IMG/VR virus record: IMGVR_UViG_3300003322_001129
Location: 1-42,136 of that record
Reading direction: 5' to 3' (one strand)
Length of the DNA: 42,136 nucleotides
Origin: a virus
The notes under the pieces were generated by a model. It was given only the letters and a program-made list of their open reading frames with translations. It made no database searches and was not told the DNA's origin. A program made the position numbers and the translations under genes. How positions within the stretch are numbered: the first letter of the stretch is position 1; every line of letters begins with the position of its first letter. Shown here piece after piece: positions 1 to 6,115 of this stretch.

Positions 1-1
1 C

Positions 2-190
2 GAGCACTTCAAGAAGCCCACTCGCGTCAAGCAAGCGAAGGATGTGCTCACGGTGCTGGTTGAGCAGTTGGATGTTTATCTCTCCAGCTCGAATGCTGTT
101 GAAGATACTGGTGAATGCGCTCAACGCATTCGCAGCAAGTTTGATAAGTGGGCGAAGGAGGACGAGAAGTTTGATGTGTCTGCCCTGTAA
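2..190 (+). CDS. Unknown protein, 3' end only
   Basis: The reading frame is open from the first bases of the window to a TAA at 188-190, giving the last 62 residues of a protein whose start lies outside. The piece is rich in Lys, Glu and Asp and looks helical; it has a single Cys and ends in Val-Ser-Ala-Leu. I do not recognise a family. It is on the same strand as the genes that follow, but a gene-poor stretch of over 400 bases separates it from the next one. The same frame stays open for about 50 more codons after the stop, without a clear start, which may be chance. Confidence 0.7.
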   Translation, partial: EHFKKPTRVKQAKDVLTVLVEQLDVYLSSSNAVEDTGECAQRIRSKFDKWAKEDEKFDVSAL

Positions 191-619
191 GCCATAAGGC
201 TGGGCAATGAGAATTCCGGGGCTGCAATCGAGGTTAACGCTATTCTTTGGTTGCAACGTGTTCACCGGAAAAACTTCCTGGGTATGAAGAGAAACTGCCC
301 AACGCTTTCACACAACTACGTGGCAAAATCTAGTGCATTAGCCTAGTACTTATCTGTAGAGTGATACCCAGCAACATCATAGTTGCAAACGTACAGAGTA
401 GTTTTGTGAGAGCGGTAGTCTGTAGGACCAGTAATCCTTGCAGTCACGGAGTCGCATTTTTCTGTACTAGCCATGCGGTTGGATGCGGTAGCTGCTAAAA
501 ACTTAGTCTGGTTTCTCCTCCCTGACAGACGGCAGATTACCCCTCTCTCCAATTTATAACAGGCAGCTTTGGAGAATATCCTTAGCTGCTTTTTCTTTGA
601 TTCCTTTGGAGCTTGCCTT
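191..619. other. Gene-poor stretch between two plus-strand genes
   Basis: About 430 bases without a convincing gene. What can be seen: a 26-codon frame at 207-287 with an AAGG-type ribosome site, a frame that continues after the stop at 190 up to 343, and a 43-codon minus-strand frame at 343-474 listed separately. I found no strong hairpin with a T-run and no clear -35/-10 pair. It may hold decayed genes or a promoter for the next operon. Confidence 0.4.
343..474 (-). CDS. Possible 43-residue protein on the minus strand
   Basis: An ATG at 474 opens a 43-codon frame that ends in TAG. Its composition (many Thr, Ser, Tyr, Asp and Lys, mixed third positions) looks more like a coding sequence than a random frame. 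There is no ribosome site directly before the ATG; the GGAGGAG on this strand lies about 40 bases upstream, and the frame between it and the ATG is open but has no ATG, GTG or TTG at the right distance. It is the only minus-strand candidate in this plus-strand arm. It could be a relict, a small independent gene or chance. Confidence 0.25.
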   Translation of the reverse strand: MASTEKCDSVTARITGPTDYRSHKTTLYVCNYDVAGYHSTDKY

Positions 620-910
620 GTGTCAATTTCCAACCTCCAAAATGTATTCAACAAGATTCTCGCTGAAGAGGTAGTCTTTCTCTCTTTCACGACGAAAAAG
701 GATTATGACTCTTGTCGGGTAAACCTGCTGCGGAAATTCAAAAACCATAAGAAACTCTACGAATCACTTGGAGCGGACAATCCCTATCAAGATCGTTTCA
801 TTCAGTGCTCGTTCGACAAGGAGTTTGTGAGAGGGAAGTTTCAGTTAGCGGAAGAGGCAGACAGAAGGAATGTTCCAAATGCTGTCCGCTTTCAGGTAGA
901 AGAACTTTAG
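620..910 (+). CDS. Hypothetical protein (96 residues)
   Basis: The frame is open further upstream, to a TTG at 569, but GTG at 620 has a good ribosome site (TTTGGAG at 605-611) and gives a more natural N-terminus, so I chose it. The product is small and basic in its middle part (several Lys and Arg around a Lys-Phe-Lys-Asn-His-Lys run) with an acidic tail. I recognise no domain. It is followed after 35 bases by the next small gene, so it probably opens the plus-strand operon that leads into the replication genes. The start is the least certain part. Confidence 0.6.
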   Translation: MSISNLQNVFNKILAEEVVFLSFTTKKDYDSCRVNLLRKFKNHKKLYESLGADNPYQDRFIQCSFDKEFVRGKFQLAEEADRRNVPNAVRFQVEEL

Positions 911-945
911 AAGAACTATAACTCTTTAAACAATTAGGTGCATAA

Positions 946-1194
946 GTGGCTTATAAATATCAGGAAGTGTGGGACACAATTAAAGCCGAACTCTACGCTG
1001 AAGTAACAGTCAGTGAGGATTATGCATCGACATTGATTCAAGGAGTGAAGCGAACAAAGTGTGCAGAGAATGCGCACCGCAGTTCTGTAGGATTAATCCC
1101 CTGGAGTAAACTTGTAATCCACAAGGAACTCCTCAGCACCACTCGTAAACTCGTAAAGATAAGGTTTGAATTGCTTTATGACACAAGAATTTAA
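946..1194 (+). CDS. Hypothetical protein (82 residues)
   Basis: GTG start with AGGTG (936-940) in front. The product is a small mixed alpha/beta-type protein with no membrane segment and a basic C-terminal half. No family recognised. Its end overlaps the start of the next gene by 17 bases, the tight packing expected of a phage early operon. Confidence 0.65.
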   Translation: MAYKYQEVWDTIKAELYAEVTVSEDYASTLIQGVKRTKCAENAHRSSVGLIPWSKLVIHKELLSTTRKLVKIRFELLYDTRI

Positions 1195-1564
1195 CACTGA
1201 AGGCGGCAAGGTGAACAAGAAAAAACAGAACGTTAAAACAGCCAAGGTTGCCCCTAATGGAAAACTCATTCCCAAAGAAGGGCTGATTTATGTTTCATTT
1301 GGGTTTGATGGAAAACGCCATACCAAAGCGCATCAACTCAGTGATTTTGAAGTAAGGTATCTGAAAGAGATGCTGACTGAACACGGTGAGCAGACCGCAA
1401 AGAGTGCAATCAGCAAGGCCGCAATCCAGAACAGCGCAATTCTCTGTGAGAATGTATTGGCTGCTGCATTCCTTGCTTACATCAAAGACCACTGCAAACC
1501 TAAACCTGTTGAGGTGGCTAAGGACATGAAAGAGACTGAGGAAAATGACAATGCTGACAACTGA
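1178..1564 (+). CDS. Hypothetical Lys-rich protein (128 residues)
   Basis: I chose ATG 1178, preceded by AAGG at 1161-1164; TTG 1166 and GTG 1211 (after GGCGGCAAG) are in-frame alternatives. The N-terminal 35 residues are rich in Lys and Asn. The middle has a short beta-like segment followed by helices, and the tail is acidic (Glu, Asp, Asn). No membrane segment, metal site or known domain is visible. It overlaps both the previous and the next gene, so translation is probably coupled. Confidence 0.7.
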   Translation: MTQEFNTEGGKVNKKKQNVKTAKVAPNGKLIPKEGLIYVSFGFDGKRHTKAHQLSDFEVRYLKEMLTEHGEQTAKSAISKAAIQNSAILCENVLAAAFLAYIKDHCKPKPVEVAKDMKETEENDNADN

Positions 1565-1856
1565 ACAGAAGCCTGCACTTGCAGGAACAATCTCTCAAGA
1601 CACGATGCAGAAATTGCAAACTGCATTGACTTCTCTTGAGTCTGCACTTCTTGCAAAAGATCCTGAAATGAGAAACCATCTTCGGGAGAGTCATCGCCTC
1701 CTCATTAACTATCCTGAGACTGTGCACCTCTTGGAAGACAGTGAGATTGCAACTCTCTTGGATGCAGCGCAGAAAATCATGCTGACTAATATTGTCAGTG
1801 AGCCGGCAAAGAAGGCAAAGTCCACAAGAGCCAAGCCTTCAGTGGATGATCTTTAA
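1545..1856 (+). CDS. Hypothetical helical protein (103 residues)
   Basis: Starts inside the previous gene at ATG 1545 (second ATG at 1551), with GAGGAAA directly upstream. The sequence is rich in Leu, Ala, Glu and Thr with amphipathic spacing, so it is probably all helical. The C-terminus is basic (Lys-Lys-Ala-Lys-Ser-Thr-Arg-Ala-Lys) before a final Asp-Asp-Leu. Family unknown. The next gene begins 3 bases after its stop codon ends. Confidence 0.65.
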   Translation: MTMLTTEQKPALAGTISQDTMQKLQTALTSLESALLAKDPEMRNHLRESHRLLINYPETVHLLEDSEIATLLDAAQKIMLTNIVSEPAKKAKSTRAKPSVDDL

Positions 1857-1858
1857 TC

Positions 1859-2215
1859 ATGGAAGCGGTTGAAGAATCTGCCTCGATTGCTCGTATTGAT
1901 ACTAGGCGTGTAAGAGTTAATCACGCAGTTGCAATGATTGCTTATTACGTAAGGACCGGTGGCGGTAACAAGTGGAGTGCATTCATCCCACCTTTGTGGG
2001 ATTGCCCAATCTTTAATCACTGGTTCAATGATCCGCAATATGAACTTGTAGATTGTGGTTTTGTTCGTGGCTGCTTAGACACGTGGCCAAAAGAAAAAGA
2101 AGCTTATTTCCACGCCTATGCATTAGTTAGATTGATGAGACGCCACACCCCACAGGATCAGTACCAAATAATTTCAGGGCTAAGAATGTATCATGGATTC
2201 AATTTCAAATTCTGA
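1859..2215 (+). CDS. Hypothetical protein (118 residues)
   Basis: ATG start 3 bases after the previous stop. It has no strong ribosome site of its own, which suggests translational coupling. The protein is aromatic-rich (several Trp, Tyr, Phe, His) in its second half. No family is recognised. It overlaps the nuclease gene by 23 bases, so the two are likely translated as a pair, which is weak support for a role near DNA metabolism. Confidence 0.65.
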   Translation: MEAVEESASIARIDTRRVRVNHAVAMIAYYVRTGGGNKWSAFIPPLWDCPIFNHWFNDPQYELVDCGFVRGCLDTWPKEKEAYFHAYALVRLMRRHTPQDQYQIISGLRMYHGFNFKF

Positions 2216-3260
2216 TCTGCTGCAAGAGCTACTCTCATCAGACGTAAGTGCAAAGACTTCCACTGCAGTCAAGAAGGACAATTATCGTGATCTTGTTGCC
2301 TTTCAAAATGTAACAAGCTACTCAATGCAGCAGGTTCTCCATGCTTGCCCTCGTAAATTCCAACTTGCAAAACTTGGAGCAGATAATCGTGGAGAGGATG
2401 ACATCCGAGAAGGCAATTGCGACTTTGCATTTGGCCACGCAGTTGGTGCAGGAGTGGCAGTATTTGATGAAACGGGAGATGTTCGCGCAGCTCTATGGGC
2501 AGCCTTTCTCGCCTGGAACATTGATCTGCTTGCAGAACCCGTTAAGAAACCGAATCGCCCGCCAAGTGGCAAAACCTTTTTCCATGCGTTGTGGGCAATC
2601 AAAGTCTACGAAGTCTGGCGTGAGGAAGAAACGGATTTGTGCGAGTATGAGGTTCTCAAGTCTGAAGCGACCATCGCAGTAGATTTCGAAGACGGCCATT
2701 TCTATGTTGGACACGTGGATGAGCTCCTACGGCACAAAGAAACAGGACGATTGAAAGTAAAAGAAAACAAGACCACTGTCTACTCTGCTGTTGATCCTGC
2801 GATGTATGCAAACTCTGACCAGGCTTTGAGTTATGCACTTGTTGTGGATCAGCTCGGTGCTGCAGAGTATGATGTGATGTATACCATCTACAGTAGCACA
2901 GAAGAAAGATGGCTGCAGTTTGAGTTCACCAAGTCTGCATTGCAAAAAGCTGAGTGGTTGCAGGGACAATTCTTTCTACACGATCAAATTGAAACTTACG
3001 CTGACCACAATCTCTTCCCAAAGAATGGTGGAAGTTGCATTCAGTTTGGTCGGCGATGCGAACACTTCGAATCCTGTGGGATGAATCAGGATAAGATCTT
3101 CCAGAAGCAGTTTAAGGATTTGAAGGTGTTGAATAGTCTGGAAGACTTGGAAAATATCGAGGCAATCGATTATGCATTCACTCTGACAGACATTAAGAAT
3201 CGACTGAAGCACTCAGTGTCCCCATCCATCAATGACAATTCTGACCTTGAAGAAATGTGA
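2193..3260 (+). CDS. PD-(D/E)XK nuclease of RecB/Cas4 type with probable Fe-S cluster
   Basis: 355 residues. The core fits a PD-(D/E)XK exonuclease: a conserved Gly-His (FGHAVG) early, then Asp176 in GHVDELL, then Glu191-Asn-Lys193 in a KENK motif, and further on a QALSYALVV helix like the Q-x3-Y motif of the RecB family. Four Cys are placed as in Cas4/AddB nucleases: Cys52 before the fold (HACPRKF) and Cys282, Cys289 and Cys295 after it, so a 4Fe-4S cluster clamping the domain is likely. In phages such nucleases resect DNA ends for recombination. It lies two genes before a Sak4-like ATPase and near an SSB-like protein, which fits an exonuclease plus annealase unit. Family assignment is strong; the cluster is inferred from spacing. 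Confidence 0.85.
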   Translation: MDSISNSDLLQELLSSDVSAKTSTAVKKDNYRDLVAFQNVTSYSMQQVLHACPRKFQLAKLGADNRGEDDIREGNCDFAFGHAVGAGVAVFDETGDVRAALWAAFLAWNIDLLAEPVKKPNRPPSGKTFFHALWAIKVYEVWREEETDLCEYEVLKSEATIAVDFEDGHFYVGHVDELLRHKETGRLKVKENKTTVYSAVDPAMYANSDQALSYALVVDQLGAAEYDVMYTIYSSTEERWLQFEFTKSALQKAEWLQGQFFLHDQIETYADHNLFPKNGGSCIQFGRRCEHFESCGMNQDKIFQKQFKDLKVLNSLEDLENIEAIDYAFTLTDIKNRLKHSVSPSINDNSDLEEM

Positions 3261-3266
3261 GATTTC

Positions 3267-3863
3267 ATGAGCCACCTTAAACTTGCAGAGCTGCACGACC
3301 TTCGAAAAAGAAGTTTGCAGTTCGATGGGAACAGCCCTGGGTTTCCTCAACAGGGATTTTTCTTCAACTATGATTTGATGAGCGATCCTGAAACATTCGA
3401 ACATGAGCCTGCACTGCAGGTGAATTTTGCAGGGTTTCAATGTCTCTGTGCAGATGTGGAAGCAGTAAAGTTTTTTGATGCGATTTCTCCAGGCCCCCAT
3501 TGGGGAGTGCTGGGGTTTGGTGCAATCGTTTTCTCTTCTCGCATCATCAACAGCAAGGTGAAAGCGGAGTGGGATAGTGAAGACAGTTCATGGGTGAAAG
3601 CATTCGTGGCATCTGTATGCAGTGATGATTTCCAACTGAAAGAAGTAGCGGTTAGTTTTGGTTGCCAATTAAATCCTGAGAATGTGCAGGTTGCATATTT
3701 CATACTGACAAAACTTGTCACAGAAGAAGAGTGGGCCGCAATGTATCAGGCAAAGTCTCTTGAACTTACTGCGTCCACAAAGTACTTCGAACACGTGAAG
3801 GGGGTAGAAGTAGGAGAGTCGCCGCTTCCGCCTAACGTTTCCTTCGGCCGCACGCTGAACTAG
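3267..3863 (+). CDS. Hypothetical protein (198 residues)
   Basis: ATG 3267 is 6 bases after the nuclease stop. The protein has no membrane segment and looks like a soluble mixed fold with many Phe and Trp. No catalytic motif recognised. Sitting between nuclease and ATPase in a tightly spaced operon, it may act in the same recombination process, but that rests on position only. Confidence 0.7.
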   Translation: MSHLKLAELHDLRKRSLQFDGNSPGFPQQGFFFNYDLMSDPETFEHEPALQVNFAGFQCLCADVEAVKFFDAISPGPHWGVLGFGAIVFSSRIINSKVKAEWDSEDSSWVKAFVASVCSDDFQLKEVAVSFGCQLNPENVQVAYFILTKLVTEEEWAAMYQAKSLELTASTKYFEHVKGVEVGESPLPPNVSFGRTLN

Positions 3864-3873
3864 GAGAGTTGTA

Positions 3874-3996
3874 ATGGAATGCGCTCGTGAACTTAGTGTC
3901 ACAGGTAACATTGTGGTAGTAATGGTTGCTGGAACCTGCTGCTACATCGCAATTAAATTTGCAGGTGCAGTGATCAAAAGCTTCTTTGAGGACTGA
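3874..3996 (+). CDS. Small single-span membrane protein (40 residues)
   Basis: ATG 3874 has a clear TAGGAGAG ribosome site 4 bases upstream of the previous gene's spacer end, and the stop is 1 base before the next gene. The 40-residue product has a short polar N-terminus with Cys and Arg, a hydrophobic stretch of about 23 residues rich in Val, Ala, Gly and Ile with a Cys-Cys pair, and a charged end (Lys-Ser-Phe-Phe-Glu-Asp). A single-pass inner membrane peptide is the natural reading. Function unknown. Confidence 0.65.
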   Translation: MECARELSVTGNIVVVMVAGTCCYIAIKFAGAVIKSFFED

Positions 3997-3997
3997 C

Positions 3998-4816
3998 ATG
4001 AATCTCGACGAGTATGATGAAGTAAAACGAACTAAGGTTCTAGTGTACGGGGAACCAAAATCTGGAAAGACTGCAACAGTCGGCAAACTTGCAGAAGAAG
4101 GATTTCAGCTTCACTGGTTTGATCTGGAAAACGGAATTAAAACCCTGATGAATCCTGAAATGCTCAAGCCGGAATTCAGAAAGAACGTGCATGTTTATAA
4201 CATCCCAGACCACAAGGAGCTTCCTATTGCTCTCGACGCCTTGAGGAAACTTTTTCGTGGCGGTGCTCGTAAGTATTGTTATGTGCATGGAATAGATCGT
4301 TGCCCTGCCTGTGCAAAACAAGTAGGAAACAAGTGGAGCGATGAGATTGATCTTGCCACGTTTGGTGACAAGGACATTCTTGTCATTGATTCCTGGACTC
4401 AGGTTTCAAATTCTGCACTGAACAAGGTCATCGCAAAAGAATACAAAAAAGACGATGAGTACAAGCCTTCTTGGGATGACTGGCGTTTGCAGGGGAGTTA
4501 TCTCGATGAAGTACTCACCAAGATTCAAGTAGCGAACATCAACATTGTTGTGATTTCTCACGACGTGGATGTGGAGAAGGATGAGAAGAAAGAGAAGATC
4601 GTTCCCGTTGGCGGCACACGCAACTTCAGTCGCACAATGCCAAAGTATTTCGACGAGGTTGTGTACATGCAAAGGATGAATAAGCAACACAAAGCTTATA
4701 GCAGCACACTCTGGAATAACACCCACTTGACAGGCGGCAGAAGTGGTGTAGCATTGGAGAGCGACCAAAATCTTGGGCTTGCCAATCTGTTCAAGGGAAA
4801 AGGTAGCACTCCTTAA
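3998..4816 (+). CDS. RecA-like / Sak4-type single-strand annealing ATPase with CCHC-like finger
   Basis: 272 residues from ATG 3998 (GAGGA upstream). Walker A is GEPKSGKT at residues 18-25 and Walker B is ILVIDSW with Asp131; the tail VVISHDVD and GGTRNFSR segments fit the AAA_24/RecA-like phage ATPases to which Sak4 annealases belong. These promote annealing of single-stranded DNA during phage recombination. Between the two Walker motifs sits Cys94-x2-His97-x4-Cys102-x2-Cys105, a probable zinc-binding knuckle. It follows a PD-(D/E)XK nuclease and precedes an SSB-like gene, a gene trio expected for recombination. The ATPase call is firm; annealase activity is inferred from family and neighbours. 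Confidence 0.82.
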   Translation: MNLDEYDEVKRTKVLVYGEPKSGKTATVGKLAEEGFQLHWFDLENGIKTLMNPEMLKPEFRKNVHVYNIPDHKELPIALDALRKLFRGGARKYCYVHGIDRCPACAKQVGNKWSDEIDLATFGDKDILVIDSWTQVSNSALNKVIAKEYKKDDEYKPSWDDWRLQGSYLDEVLTKIQVANINIVVISHDVDVEKDEKKEKIVPVGGTRNFSRTMPKYFDEVVYMQRMNKQHKAYSSTLWNNTHLTGGRSGVALESDQNLGLANLFKGKGSTP

Positions 4817-4842
4817 TCTAGCAGTTCTTTCAGGAGGAACCT

Positions 4843-5478
4843 ATGGGCCCTGGCAATGGATACTGTAACAGTTTATCTTGTAGCAGTGACTATTGCAGGT
4901 GCGAACAAAAACGATACAATGATGCGTTGGAGAAGAAACGAGAGAGGGAAAATAAAAACCATCCGATGCGAAGGAAGTATGACGCACTTGAAAGTCAACC
5001 CGTTTATCTAGTAGGAAAGCGAACACACATGGACATTGAAAACCAAATCAATCGTGCGCAGGCAGTAATGACACAAATGGCACAGCAAAATCAGCAAACT
5101 GCTGCCACCCCTCGTGCAAGGATTCTGAATGAGGCAATGAAGATCACCCACCATGATCGCAATGCAAATTACGGAAATCCTGAAGACAATTTCCAGCACA
5201 TTGCAAATCTGTGGAATGACTATCTTCGTGTACGCCGCCCTCAGGCCGCCGTGATCACTGCTGGCGACGTTGCAGTAATGAACATGTTGATCAAGGTTGC
5301 GCGTCTGGGAAACAATGCAATGCATCGTGATTCTGTTGTGGACATCGCAGGGTACGCAGCCTGCATGGGAGATATTCAAGAAGGGAGTTTGAATAAACTT
5401 TCTGATGCAGCCAATCCAGTAAATGGTGCAGGACTTGCAACTTACATCCGTAAAGAATCTGAGTCTGGCCAACTCTGA
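4843..5478 (+). CDS. DUF6378-like phage protein (211 residues)
   Basis: ATG 4843 follows a strong AGGAGG site. The N-terminal 20 residues hold four Cys (Cys-x4-Cys-x4-Cys-x-Cys), possibly a metal knuckle. A basic linker leads to a C-terminal domain with signature pieces (HHDRNANYGNPEDNF, and VMNMLIKVARLGNN followed by a His-Arg-Asp segment and VVDIAGYAACM). I recall this pattern from the DUF6378/MazG-like all-alpha phage proteins. The function of that family is not settled; a role with nucleotides is possible. It sits between the annealase-like and SSB-like genes. Domain recognition is from memory and moderately sure. Confidence 0.65.
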   Translation: MGPGNGYCNSLSCSSDYCRCEQKRYNDALEKKRERENKNHPMRRKYDALESQPVYLVGKRTHMDIENQINRAQAVMTQMAQQNQQTAATPRARILNEAMKITHHDRNANYGNPEDNFQHIANLWNDYLRVRRPQAAVITAGDVAVMNMLIKVARLGNNAMHRDSVVDIAGYAACMGDIQEGSLNKLSDAANPVNGAGLATYIRKESESGQL

Positions 5479-5543
5479 TAACTGAACCCATCAGGCCAAT
5501 TTGTTTTGTTTGTTTTAACCTGAACTGATTGAAAGTGAATACC

Positions 5544-6017
5544 ATGAGTGACGCTCTGTTTGACAGTGTTGATGATCTGCTGAATGCATCGATGGATGAT
5601 CTGGATGATCTTCCGCCAGTTGGTGTCCCTCCCTCGGGCCACTATAATCTGACGGTGACGTTCGGTGTCAAGGAAATCGGTGAAGGCGACAAGAAGAAGG
5701 AAGTCATTGCAGCTGACTATGTTGTCGATGCAGTCAATGAACTGAAAGATAAGGAAGAAGCTGATGATGTGAAGCCAGGTCAAGCCTTCTCTGAGTTTTT
5801 CCACCTCACCAAGAAGGACGGTACCAAGAATACTTTCGGTATTGGCACGCTGAAGGAACGTCTGAAGCCTTTCGCTGAACGGTTCAACACCACCAACATC
5901 GGTGAGTTGATCAAGGAAGTGAAGCAGGTTTCCATCGCTGCCACGGTGATTCGCAAGGTGAACAAGAAGAACGAAGATCAATACAACATGAACCTGAAGG
6001 ATGTGATTGTTCTGTAA
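5544..6017 (+). CDS. Probable single-stranded DNA-binding protein (157 residues)
   Basis: ATG 5544 is preferred to the upstream TTG 5529. The N-terminus is very acidic (Asp repeats in a DDLLNASMDDLDDL run) and is followed by a compact domain of beta-strands typical of OB-like folds (GHYNLTVTFGVKE, then AATVIRKVNKKNEDQYNM). The placement directly after a Sak4-like ATPase matches DUF669-type SSB partners known from other phages. Codon use shifts here to AAG, CTG, GGT and CGT, unlike the neighbours, which suggests high expression. A strong terminator follows. The SSB call rests on context and fold impression, as no diagnostic motif exists. Confidence 0.55.
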   Translation: MSDALFDSVDDLLNASMDDLDDLPPVGVPPSGHYNLTVTFGVKEIGEGDKKKEVIAADYVVDAVNELKDKEEADDVKPGQAFSEFFHLTKKDGTKNTFGIGTLKERLKPFAERFNTTNIGELIKEVKQVSIAATVIRKVNKKNEDQYNMNLKDVIVL

Positions 6018-6054
6018 CCATTAATCGTTGAAGGATAACGAGTCCTGACGATTG

Positions 6055-6085
6055 AGCCTGCTGGTTTCGACTGGCGGGCTTTTTG
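6055..6085 (+). terminator. Rho-independent terminator with UUCG loop
   Basis: An 11-pair stem (6055-6065 with 6070-6080; 8 Watson-Crick and 3 G-U pairs) closes on a TTCG tetraloop and runs into TTTTT. It separates the SSB-like gene from the DNA polymerase gene, which is on the same strand and starts only about 30 bases further on. Confidence 0.85.
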
Positions 6086-6115
6086 GTTAGTGCTCCAACA
6101 ACTAAAGCTCGTGCT

